Part shown: positions 16,233-23,447 of the stretch, in pieces
Position numbering within the stretch: the first letter of the stretch is position 1
How the letters are laid out: each line of letters starts with the position of its first letter
Origin: Leptospiraceae bacterium
GTDB taxonomy: Bacteria; Spirochaetota; Leptospiria; Leptospirales; Leptonemataceae
Assembly (NCBI GenBank): GCA_002717505.1
Contig: PBEB01000048.1
Location: forward strand, 36,899-78,470
Length of the DNA: 41,572 nucleotides
Reading direction: 5' to 3'
Translations under genes and position numbers: made by a program
Notes under the pieces: generated by a model
The model's database searches: none
Seen by the model: the letters and a program-made list of their open reading frames with translations, nothing else
Told to the model about the DNA's origin: nothing

Positions 16233-18056
16233 ATGGATATTCTGAACATTCTCATAGATCGGGTAGACAATGTAAATGTCTTCAATTTAATTCAAGGTCG
16301 CACACCGGGTAGAGACACGCATCTCCATACCCGTGTGGATCAGGATTTAATTCAGGAATTTCTGGATGAATTGGAGCGCATTGCCCATCTTTCCAACCAG
16401 GTCCAGGGAGGATTGACTTACGATCTGAATCTTTCGCGACGGCTGCGCAACGCAGGGCAAACCTTCTTCGACCAGTTTTTCCCGGATCCCATTCAGGAAA
16501 AGCTTCGGGCAAGCGAAGGAGGGTTTCTCTTCTTCCACGTGGATCAAACCCTGGCAAGCCTGCCCTGGGAATTGCTCTACGAAGGTACATGCTTTCTTGC
16601 AGACAAGTTTGCCATCGGAAAGAACATCGCGGGCTTCTGGTCCGAGTCTCAGCGGGCGGAGCGAGACCGACTTCGAGTATTGATCATTGCGGATCCTACG
16701 GAGGATCTGGACTGGGCCCGTCAGGAAGGGGAAGGTTTGCTGGAATCCCTGAATGCAGACGTAAGCTCCGACCGAATCGATGTAGAACTACTGACCGGAC
16801 CAAGACTGGGAAAACTGGAACTCCTGGAAGCCATCCGAAACCGGGATATTATTCATTATGCCGGGCACTTGCATTACGATCCCAGACAGAAAGAAAGTGG
16901 TTGGTTGCTTCCTGAAGGGAAGATTCTACGGGCCCGAGAAATTGAGAAGATGGGTTCTTTACCTGGACTGGTTTTTTCCAATAGCTGTATGAGTATGCCA
17001 GATCATCTTCGTCGTCAGGAATTGATTGGTGAAGAGAATGGTGCCAATGAAGGCAAGCTGTTCAACCATCTGGCCGGTGCCTTTCTTCGCGCCGGTATTG
17101 CCAGCTACATCGGCACGTCCTGGGAGATTCGTGACTCGGATCATACCTTTGAATTCGCACTGCAATTCTACAGATCTCTTTTTGAAGAACGATCGGTAGG
17201 CGAAGCGATGTTCGATGCAAGAAAGCATGCCAGGCAGCAATTTCCCATCAACGATTTAACCTGGGCTGCCTATAATCTTCATGGAAACCCTCTTACGCGA
17301 ATCTTCCGATCAGGGAATCGCAGAACATTCGATGCTTCTCGAAATATCCTTACTTCCAGGAAGATACTACAACAGTATCCGTACCCAATTAGCCGGCTCT
17401 ACAAGAGGTTTCTGGATCTTCAGGATGAGCCGGATTCGGACAGTCGCATAATGCTATCCAGTCTTTCGCGATGCTTTTTTCATACTCTGGGTATATGCGG
17501 TTCAATTCTGTTCAGTAATCTGGAAAGCCTTAAGATTCGCCTTCCGGGATTGGATCATACACTTGATTTCAATGCCTGGACCAATGAGATCTACGAGGGG
17601 TTGAACAAAGTCCATTCTCTGGGCGTGGAGCTCACCGCTCCAGGTCTGGTGGAATCCTTCTTTCTGCATCGAGACAACATCGAGAAGCTTTTGAAGTGGA
17701 GCCAATCCTTGAGCGAAGAGGCAGGGGCGCCGGATGCCTATATGGTTACCTTTCAGTATCTCTTCGACAACCTTCTCACAGATTTGTCCTTTCTTGGGCG
17801 CTACAGAATGGTTTATCTGAAAGACGGCATGGGCGATGCCCTGGAACTCCGAGGGCAGCAACTAACTGAGATGAGGATTCTACCCAGTCAGATGGAGAAT
17901 GTGCAGCTTTCTCGATCGATCATGAAATCTGCCGGACAGCTCTGTTTCTTCAATACTTCCAGACGGTCTCTGCTATCTCTATCGCCCTATATGCGCTTTG
18001 ATCCTTCCGAGCGAGCTTTGCAGTACCCCTTGCTGAGCTGGAGTGATGAAGTCTGA
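16233..18056 (+). CDS. CHAT-domain (caspase-like) protein with an unknown C-terminal domain
   Basis: A 607-residue cytoplasmic protein. Residues about 95-355 are a CHAT domain, a clan CD (caspase/separase-like) peptidase fold: LASLPWELLYEG (108-118), DIIHYAGHLHYD with the likely catalytic His212, VFSNSCMSM with the likely nucleophile Cys252, FLRAGIASYIGTSWEIRD (284-301) and YNLHGNPLTRIF (347-358). The first 95 residues are a helical lead-in, and residues 370-607 are a mostly helical region I do not recognise. There are no TPRs in the same chain, unlike many CHAT proteins. CHAT peptidases in other systems cut partner proteins once activated. The substrate here is unknown. The next gene (18181) encodes an eight-Cys protein. 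ATG 16233 has no clear ribosome-binding site. Confidence 0.85.
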   Translation: MDILNILIDRVDNVNVFNLIQGRTPGRDTHLHTRVDQDLIQEFLDELERIAHLSNQVQGGLTYDLNLSRRLRNAGQTFFDQFFPDPIQEKLRASEGGFLFFHVDQTLASLPWELLYEGTCFLADKFAIGKNIAGFWSESQRAERDRLRVLIIADPTEDLDWARQEGEGLLESLNADVSSDRIDVELLTGPRLGKLELLEAIRNRDIIHYAGHLHYDPRQKESGWLLPEGKILRAREIEKMGSLPGLVFSNSCMSMPDHLRRQELIGEENGANEGKLFNHLAGAFLRAGIASYIGTSWEIRDSDHTFEFALQFYRSLFEERSVGEAMFDARKHARQQFPINDLTWAAYNLHGNPLTRIFRSGNRRTFDASRNILTSRKILQQYPYPISRLYKRFLDLQDEPDSDSRIMLSSLSRCFFHTLGICGSILFSNLESLKIRLPGLDHTLDFNAWTNEIYEGLNKVHSLGVELTAPGLVESFFLHRDNIEKLLKWSQSLSEEAGAPDAYMVTFQYLFDNLLTDLSFLGRYRMVYLKDGMGDALELRGQQLTEMRILPSQMENVQLSRSIMKSAGQLCFFNTSRRSLLSLSPYMRFDPSERALQYPLLSWSDEV

Positions 18057-18084
18057 CTTCTGAGCTTCGGTCATGTTACGGGAT

Positions 18085-18162
18085 GGCTCGGAGCGAATGC
18101 CATGGACGGAGCCCGGGGTGTTTTGAGACGGCTCGGCGCAAGCGCCATGCACGGAGCCGGGG
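18085..18162. repeat. Two tandem 45-bp-spaced hairpin repeats
   Basis: Copy 1 starts at 18085 and copy 2 at 18130, exactly 45 bp apart. Their first 29 bp match at 24 positions by my alignment. Both begin GGCTCGG and end ACGGAGCC, so each can fold into a GGCTC/GAGCC stem. Copy 2 adds an inner GGCGC/GCGCC stem. A more decayed third unit may precede copy 1 (TCATGTTACGG, near 18071). They fill the gap between the CHAT gene and the eight-Cys gene. Confidence 0.6.
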
Positions 18163-18180
18163 AAATTTCTCTCAGACTCG

Positions 18181-18912
18181 ATGTCCTCAGCATTGAATGC
18201 TTTTTTTTCTATGAATGCCTGCCAGAAAAATTCTGTTTCCTGTTTCGCCTGTTGCGGCCTGGCCAATCTCGATCTGCCCTCTGACCAGAAGGAGGCGCTG
18301 CTGGATCATCGCACTCATGAGTTTGAAAAACTAAATATGGACTTCTCCCGCTTTCCGGAGTATCGCCAGCGTAGAGAGAAAGAAGAAGAGGCCATTCCAA
18401 GGCATAATTCGGAGACTTATGTCTGTCCCTTTCTGGGCTACCTGGAACCTCGTCGACCGGGCTGCATGATTCATCCGGCTCGAACCGGTGATCCTAAATC
18501 GCAGAACTACTCCTTTTACGGTGCATCCATTTGCTTGAGCTACGATTGTCCGGCGAAGGACCGGGAAGAGGAAAACGGCCATAGTCTGTACTCGGATTTC
18601 CTGGAGTCGTCTTTTCCGGAGCAGTACCATCGGTTGATCTGTGATAGTGAACTCTATAGTTTGCTTGAAACCATACCCGATTTCCCGGATTCGGTATGCA
18701 AGGCCGAGAAACCAGTCCAGTGGCTGATTCAATTGATCAAATTAAGATTGAAGCATCCGCAATCTGAAAAGAATACTTCATTTGAGCGGTTAATGGTCCG
18801 GGCCACCCAGCAGGAAGCGGCAGTGGCTGCTCTGTTTCGGCCAGAAGACCGCGAATTGGCTCTGACGTGTTTGAAAGAGCTAATGCAGCTGGCCAACCGG
18901 ACCGCCCATTAA
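18181..18912 (+). CDS. Eight-cysteine protein, possible YkgJ-type metal or Fe-S binder
   Basis: A 243-residue soluble protein. Cysteines fall at 14, 21, 24, 25, 82, 95, 118 and 123, in the contexts SCFACCG, CPFLGYLEPRRPGCMIHP and ICLSYDCP. The CxxCC plus CPFL...GCxIHP arrangement resembles the YkgJ/UPF0153 type of cysteine-rich domain thought to hold Zn or Fe-S, but the Cys spacing is wider than in the compact family, so this is tentative. The C-terminal half is helical without Cys. ATG 18181 is used. An internal ATG at 18211 would remove ten residues and keep all cysteines. It follows the CHAT gene by 124 bp containing hairpin repeats, and precedes a Sua5-like gene by 99 bp. Confidence 0.65.
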   Translation: MSSALNAFFSMNACQKNSVSCFACCGLANLDLPSDQKEALLDHRTHEFEKLNMDFSRFPEYRQRREKEEEAIPRHNSETYVCPFLGYLEPRRPGCMIHPARTGDPKSQNYSFYGASICLSYDCPAKDREEENGHSLYSDFLESSFPEQYHRLICDSELYSLLETIPDFPDSVCKAEKPVQWLIQLIKLRLKHPQSEKNTSFERLMVRATQQEAAVAALFRPEDRELALTCLKELMQLANRTAH

Positions 18913-19011
18913 CAGGGCCCGGGAAACGGCAAGAGCCAATGAGCTTTTCACAGGCAAAAAGGCTTTATATCAGAGTTAGAAAAAAACCGAACTTAGACAA
19001 ATCCAGTAAAT

Positions 19012-19632
19012 ATGATATTACCCTGTCATCCAGAGAATCCAGAGAAACGAACAATCCAGCGAATAGTGGACGGCCTGGAACGAGAAGAAATCTTCATTGT
19101 CCCTACAGATACTGTTTATGCATTTATCTGCAGTCTGGATTCTCCTCGCAGTATTGCCGAGCTATACAAGCTTAAGGATATTCCCGAGACCCAGCCTTTG
19201 AGTCTTTTGTGCAAAGATGTGGCCATGGCATCGCATTATGCCCGTAGCATTCCAAACTATGCCTTTCGCTTCATCAAGGCCCATGCACCGGGCCCCTATA
19301 CCTTTATTCTCAGTGCGAATCGGGAAATGGATCGACGAGGCACCGGTAAGCGCAAGGAAGTAGGTATTCGAATTGTAGATCATCCGCTTCATCGGGGAAT
19401 AATGGAAAGAATCGATACGCCTCTGGTGAGCACATCTATAGTGCGGCCGGATGAGTTTTCTACCGACGCAGAATATCTGGATGAGCAATTTGGCCATCGT
19501 ATTTCGGCCGTTGTGGATGGCGGAAGCAGACATCATAATCTGTCTACAATACTGGACTGCACAGGAAAAACCTTCGTTCTGGTAAGGCAGGGAGTGGGCA
19601 ATATTGATGAGCTGGATCTAATGGAAGAATAG
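19012..19632 (+). CDS. Sua5/YciO/YrdC-family protein (TsaC-like)
   Basis: A 206-residue protein of the YrdC superfamily, whose TsaC/Sua5 members make threonylcarbamoyl-AMP for the t6A modification of tRNA. Visible motifs: VPTDTVYAF (34-42), YKLKDIPETQPLSLL (the KxR/P-type nucleotide region), APGPYTFIL, VGIRIVDHPL, PLVSTSIVRP and STILDCTGKTFVLVRQGVG. The LKDIPETQPLS version and the overall length are closer to the YciO branch than to canonical TsaC (KxRP..P), so its activity on threonine is not certain. ATG 19012 has no clear ribosome-binding site. Downstream lies a heptamer repeat tract and yebC. Confidence 0.82.
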   Translation: MILPCHPENPEKRTIQRIVDGLEREEIFIVPTDTVYAFICSLDSPRSIAELYKLKDIPETQPLSLLCKDVAMASHYARSIPNYAFRFIKAHAPGPYTFILSANREMDRRGTGKRKEVGIRIVDHPLHRGIMERIDTPLVSTSIVRPDEFSTDAEYLDEQFGHRISAVVDGGSRHHNLSTILDCTGKTFVLVRQGVGNIDELDLMEE

Positions 19633-19760
19633 TAGGTACGATGTATAATGCGCACGGAACTGACTTAGTGAGGAACGCAAATGCAGATTCAGAGGTTTCG
19701 CAACGAGGATTCCGGACTGGCATGGGAACGGAGCAATCGGGGAAGGGTCGGCGCGAAACC

Positions 19761-19828
19761 AGATAGCAGATAGCAGATAGCAGATAGCAGATAGCAGATA
19801 GCAGATAGCAGATAGCAGATAGCAGATA
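19761..19828. repeat. Heptamer tandem repeat, nine full copies of AGATAGC
   Basis: AGATAGC is repeated nine times without error from 19761 to 19823, followed by a partial AGATA to 19828. The tract ends 50 bp before the yebC start codon. Perfect short tandem repeats of this kind change copy number by slippage. It lies in non-coding DNA, where it could alter spacing of upstream promoter or regulatory elements. Confidence 0.95.
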
Positions 19829-19830
19829 CA

Positions 19831-19859
19831 TTCAAAAACTAGAATAACTCAGATAAAAT
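19831..19859 (+). promoter_or_regulatory. Candidate promoter for yebC-ruvC-ruvA
   Basis: TTCAAA (19831-19836) and TAAAAT (19854-19859) are 17 bp apart. An alternative -10, TAGAAT (19840-19845), would put its -35 inside the heptamer tract. The latter would leave the AGGAGAG ribosome-binding site (19861-19867) in the transcript, which the former partly would not. Both are weak predictions. Confidence 0.3.
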
Positions 19860-19877
19860 CAGGAGAGTAACAGGGAA

Positions 19878-20654
19878 ATGGCAGGTCATTCCAAATGGGC
19901 AAATATTCGTCATAAAAAAGAAGGCGCAGATAAGCGAAGAGGAATCATGTTTACGAAGCTCTCCAGGGAGCTAATGGTATCGGCTCGCCTGGGCGGTTCG
20001 GATCCGGAAATGAATCCTCGGCTTCGAATTGCAATATCCAAGGCCAGATCTGCCAATATGCCCAACGACAACATCGATCGGGCCATCAAGAAAGGGGCCG
20101 GGGAGCTGGAAGGCCAGATATTTGAAGAGGTAGTTTATGAAATCTACGCTCCTGGCGGTGTCGGGCTCATTGTAGAAGCTCTTACAGATAAGAAATCCAG
20201 AACCACTCCTGAAATCAAAAGTATGGTAAACAAGCACGGAGCGAACCTGGCAGAAGCCAACGCTGTAAGCCGGCTGTTCGAAAGCCGGGGTCAGATCATC
20301 CTTGCGAAGGAACAGGAAGATGCGGGCCAATTGGAAGAAGACCAGGTTATGGAGATTGCTCTGGAAGCCGGTGCCGAAGATATGAAATCCGACGATGATT
20401 CATTTGAGATTTTGACCACTCCGGACAATTACGCTCAGGTAGCTGAAGCCGTAAGCAATGCAGGATGGCAGACCAGCGAATCCGGTATCAGGTATCTTCC
20501 CATGGAAGGCACCGAGATTCAAGTGGATGCTGAGAAAGCTCGCAATATCTTCGATTTTCTAGAGAAGTTGGAAGAGCACGACGATGTGCAATCCGTTTAT
20601 CACAATATGCATCTGTCCGATGAACTCTATGCAGAGATGGAGAAGATGGCTTGA
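19878..20654 (+). CDS. yebC: YebC/PmpR/TACO1-family protein
   Basis: A 258-residue YebC-family protein. The N-terminus MAGHSKWANIRHKK is the family hallmark, followed by FTKLSRELMVSARLGG, NPRLRIAISKARSANMPNDNIDRAIKKGAG and YEIYAPGGVGLIVEALTDKKSRT. Members have been described as transcriptional regulators (including of ruv genes) and, for some, as translation factors that help ribosomes through difficult peptide stretches. Its TGA overlaps the TTG start of ruvC (TTGA), so the two are translationally coupled. AGGAGAG and CAGGGA lie upstream of the ATG. A heptamer repeat tract sits in the upstream region. Confidence 0.95.
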   Translation: MAGHSKWANIRHKKEGADKRRGIMFTKLSRELMVSARLGGSDPEMNPRLRIAISKARSANMPNDNIDRAIKKGAGELEGQIFEEVVYEIYAPGGVGLIVEALTDKKSRTTPEIKSMVNKHGANLAEANAVSRLFESRGQIILAKEQEDAGQLEEDQVMEIALEAGAEDMKSDDDSFEILTTPDNYAQVAEAVSNAGWQTSESGIRYLPMEGTEIQVDAEKARNIFDFLEKLEEHDDVQSVYHNMHLSDELYAEMEKMA

Positions 20655-21610
20655 AAATCCTCGGGCTGGATCCAGGATTTGGAATCACTGGATGGGGTTT
20701 CGTATCCTTCCATGGTTCCTCCTTGAACCAGCCCACGTTACATAGCTATGGAGCTATGACTACACCCATGGGCCAGCCATTGTCCTGGAGACTGGCAGAT
20801 CTGCAAAACCAGATGGAAGCTCTTCTTGACCGGCTTCAGCCGGACCGAGTGGCCATGGAGCGACTCTTCTTTGGTAAGAACATCACAACAGCGGAAGGAG
20901 TGTATCAGGCTAGAGGGGTTCTTCTGGCGGCCATGGGCCAGAGAAGCATAGTGCCCATAGAGCTGACTCCCAATCAAATCAAGCAATCTATAACCGGTTC
21001 AGGAAAAGCAAGAAAGCCAGAAATGATGCGAATGGTGCAGATGCTCTTGAATATCGATGAGCCCATCCGTTCTGACGACGCCGCAGATGCTCTGGGTTGT
21101 GCCATCGCAGCCAGCGCCTATTCCCATCTGGAATATCAGCAATTGCAGCATAGAGAAATGGCGGATCCAAAAATCGATGTTGCAGAGGAGTCGGAGGAAG
21201 AGTTAGAATTACCGGGCGAACGGTATCAATGGCCGGGCCCATCTGTACCTCTGGATTCGGAAGTTCATACAACAAAGAATTCGCGCAGAAGGACCGACCC
21301 TGTAACAGGAACCATTGGATCGAATTCGCCGGCGGATTTGGACTTAGAAGGATTTACAGAACAAATCGCTCTGGGTAGCGAGATCCGTTTGCTTCGCTCC
21401 AGTACTTCCCAAAAGAAGTCAAAACCTGGCAGTAAAAAGCCAGCATCGCGAAAGAAAAGTAGCAGCCAGGGGAAATCATCCGACAGCTCAAATAAGAGTT
21501 CTGCGAAGCCAGAAGCAGGCCCATCTGCAGGCACCGCTGCCCTGAAAAAGTCCGGACCATCCGTGAAGAAAGGTAGCGAAGGTCGTGCGAAGAGGAAGCA
21601 TCTGTCATGA
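20651..21610 (+). CDS. ruvC: Holliday junction endonuclease RuvC with a long low-complexity tail
   Basis: RuvC resolves Holliday junctions as a dimer together with RuvAB. The first 165 residues are a complete RuvC: LGLDPGFGITGWG with Asp7, VAMERLFFGKN with Glu70, LTPNQIKQSITGSGKARK and SDDAADALGCAI with Asp143 and Asp146. These are the four expected catalytic acids. The usual protein ends near residue 165-190, but this one continues to 319 with an acidic stretch (EESEEELELPGE) and then a Lys/Ser-rich disordered region (KKSKPGSKKPASRKKSSSQ). The start is TTG 20651, overlapping the yebC stop, and the stop overlaps the ruvA ATG. The tail may bind DNA or proteins, which is inference. Confidence 0.93.
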   Translation: MKILGLDPGFGITGWGFVSFHGSSLNQPTLHSYGAMTTPMGQPLSWRLADLQNQMEALLDRLQPDRVAMERLFFGKNITTAEGVYQARGVLLAAMGQRSIVPIELTPNQIKQSITGSGKARKPEMMRMVQMLLNIDEPIRSDDAADALGCAIAASAYSHLEYQQLQHREMADPKIDVAEESEEELELPGERYQWPGPSVPLDSEVHTTKNSRRRTDPVTGTIGSNSPADLDLEGFTEQIALGSEIRLLRSSTSQKKSKPGSKKPASRKKSSSQGKSSDSSNKSSAKPEAGPSAGTAALKKSGPSVKKGSEGRAKRKHLS

Positions 21611-22290
21611 TTTCCGGAATACGAGGAAGCATCAGTCGCAAGGCCGGTACCAGACTCTTCATCGATACTGGCGCAGTGGAATATGAAATGATTGTTCCTC
21701 TAAACGTTCTGGATGCAGTGGAGCGAAGACTGCACCAGGATCCGGATGCGCAGCTTTTCTTTCATGTACATCAGCAGATTCTTCCTGAGGAACATCGGCT
21801 GTACGGTTTTCTGGACCCCCAGCAAAGGGAACTGTTTCGCACTATTCAAGACATCAAAGGGTTTGGTAGCTCTCTGGCTTTAAGCATCCTCAGTCATCTG
21901 GATACCCGGGGCTTACTGGCTATCTGCGAAGGTGGAGATGCAGGCGGACTAACTCATATTCCAAGAATCGGAAAATCAACGGCTGAAGCTCTGATATTTG
22001 AGGTAAATCGTAAAAAGAAACGTTTTCTGAAGCTCCTGGAACTGGAGGAAGGAGCTGCTCGTGCAGGACTGTCTGATTCCGGTGAACTGGTGGCGGAGCC
22101 GGAAGATGAGACATTTGAACTGGTGAAGCAGGCCCTTCTTCAGCTTGGATATAAAGAAACGCAGATTACGAAGGTTCTTTCTAAGCTGGAAAAAGAGCAT
22201 CCAGTAGCGGAAGCAGGTCGTGATTCTGAAGCTCTGGATGCAGAATCGTCCACCGCGGAGTGGATTCGAAAAGCCCTACAACTGATTTAG
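21607..22290 (+). CDS. ruvA: Holliday junction DNA-binding protein RuvA
   Basis: A 227-residue RuvA, the tetrameric junction-binding subunit that loads the RuvB motor. Domain I is an OB-fold (MISGIRGSI...EYEMIVPLN, HVHQQILPEEHRLYGF). Domain II carries two helix-hairpin-helix motifs, IQDIKGFGSSLALSILSHL and LTHIPRIGKSTAEALIFEV, slightly off consensus. Domain III at the C-terminus (FELVKQALLQLGYKETQITKVLSKL) contacts RuvB. The linker is acidic, and a short extension (EHPVAEAGRDSEALDAESS) lies inside domain III. Its ATG overlaps the ruvC stop (ATGA). ruvB does not follow: the next gene is on the other strand. Confidence 0.93.
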   Translation: MISGIRGSISRKAGTRLFIDTGAVEYEMIVPLNVLDAVERRLHQDPDAQLFFHVHQQILPEEHRLYGFLDPQQRELFRTIQDIKGFGSSLALSILSHLDTRGLLAICEGGDAGGLTHIPRIGKSTAEALIFEVNRKKKRFLKLLELEEGAARAGLSDSGELVAEPEDETFELVKQALLQLGYKETQITKVLSKLEKEHPVAEAGRDSEALDAESSTAEWIRKALQLI

Positions 22291-22514
22291 ACCGGTTCTT
22301 CGCAGATAGGTTCTTTAGCAAGGGGAATCGGGCGACCAGCCCAGATTCAGGTGGCAATGTACGCTCCTCAAAATTAAACAGCAGTCTTCCTGCGAATTTT
22401 CAGAGCAAAAGCCTGATGTGGTTGAAATGGCATCGTCCGGAACAATCCGGACCGAGATTCGTTTTCATTTCGCCGCGTGCAGTCTATTGGCGAGATTTCT
22501 CCGGATCAGCAGTC

Positions 22515-23168
22515 TTACAAACAGGCATTATAATTCAATGTAGGCTGGTTGCTTCCGCTATCGCCGGTGCTAAGCGCCAGGCTGTCAGCAGAGGCATCCG
22601 AGTTGGTTATCGCTCGGATTCGGTACTGACTCCTGGTCCGCCCGGCCAGCAGATCGGCCTGAATAAAAGGAGTAACATCAAACGTCTTGAAAGTGGCCGG
22701 TGAGACGTCATTGATTTCATGAAAGCCCTGGGTTAATGAGGCCGTGCCATGGTCCGAATTGTCCAGAGTGCCAAAATCGACATGATCCACGAAGAATGGG
22801 ACGATATTGGCTGGAGTACCGTTGGAGCCGCCCTGATACACAGTGACCGTGGCTGAAGTGATGAACCCACCCTGCAATAAGCTGAGATCAAAACTGAGAA
22901 AGAACTGCGTTGTGGCGCCGCCGGCCAGATCTCCAATATTCACAATTCCTCCTGAGGTGGCGGTTGTGGCAGGGGAATCGGTAACAGTACCGTCTTCTGC
23001 GGCCAGGCTGATGAGTTGCCCGCTACTCTGGGAGCAGCTTCCAAACAGAAGGACGGGTGCGATAGCAGGAGAGCATTGTGGATCTTCGCTTCGGCAGTCC
23101 AGTTCCGCGACAGTGCAGTTCCACGCACAGATCACAGGAAGAAGAAAAGAAAATCCAGAACGATTCAT
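22515..23168 (-). CDS. Putative lipoprotein with a DNRLRE/CBM96-like beta-sandwich domain
   Basis: A 217-residue exported protein. The N-terminus is a short signal (MNRSGFSFLLPVIC) with candidate lipidation cysteines at 14 or 18, followed by a Cys-containing segment (CRSEDPQCSPAIAP). The body matches the pattern of DNRLRE/CBM96-type beta-sandwich domains found in secreted proteins: FFLSFDLSLLQGGFITSATVTVYQ, HEINDVSPATFKTFDVTPFIQADLLAG, YRIRAIT and STGDSGSNQPTLNYN. Such domains are usually attached to enzymes and bind carbohydrate, but here the domain stands alone. It lies downstream of a DUF1566 lipoprotein gene on the same strand, suggesting two surface lipoproteins. The lipobox is loose, as spirochaetal ones are. 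Confidence 0.65.
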   Translation of the reverse strand: MNRSGFSFLLPVICAWNCTVAELDCRSEDPQCSPAIAPVLLFGSCSQSSGQLISLAAEDGTVTDSPATTATSGGIVNIGDLAGGATTQFFLSFDLSLLQGGFITSATVTVYQGGSNGTPANIVPFFVDHVDFGTLDNSDHGTASLTQGFHEINDVSPATFKTFDVTPFIQADLLAGRTRSQYRIRAITNSDASADSLALSTGDSGSNQPTLNYNACL

Positions 23169-23399
23169 TGGCTATCCGTATTGTTGATGACCAGGAATGA
23201 TTTGCTGGGAATAGCCGCCACCGGGAAAAAAAGAATCTTTGAATGGTTTGGCGAATCATTGCCCAGGACCTCATTCGAGCAGGTATCGATTCGCCGCTGA
23301 AATCAATGCCGATCTCGGTTTTTCCCGAAAGGGTCACAACAGAAAAATACATTCCCGTGTCATTGCGAAGGCCAATCAATGTCTAGCAGTCTGACCGGG

Positions 23400-23431
23400 A
23401 ATCCGGGGCAGGGAATTACCGGCCCCGGATT
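23400..23431. terminator. Strong stem-loop after the DUF1566 lipoprotein gene
   Basis: AATCCGGGGC (23400-23409) and GCCCCGGATT (23422-23431) form a perfect 10-bp stem around a 12-nt loop, 17 bp downstream of the minus-strand stop at 23448. No U-run follows on the minus strand, so it may act as a Rho-assisted or processing hairpin rather than an intrinsic terminator. The rest of 23169-23447 shows no gene. Confidence 0.55.
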
Positions 23432-23447
23432 TCTGATGCAAACTGGC

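Noticed and set aside
17979-18266. Minus-strand 95-residue frame with repeated PGSVHG
   Set aside because: It overlaps the CHAT 3' end and the Cys-gene 5' end. The peptide repeat follows from the 45-bp DNA repeat.
19544-19831. Minus-strand reading frame with a repeated LLSAICY peptide
   Set aside because: The repeat is just the translation of the heptamer tract. The rest is antisense to the Sua5-like gene and has no plausible fold.
22260-22703. Plus-strand 147-residue frame after ruvA
   Set aside because: It overlaps ruvA and the antisense of the DNRLRE-like lipoprotein, with no ribosome-binding site or recognisable pattern.
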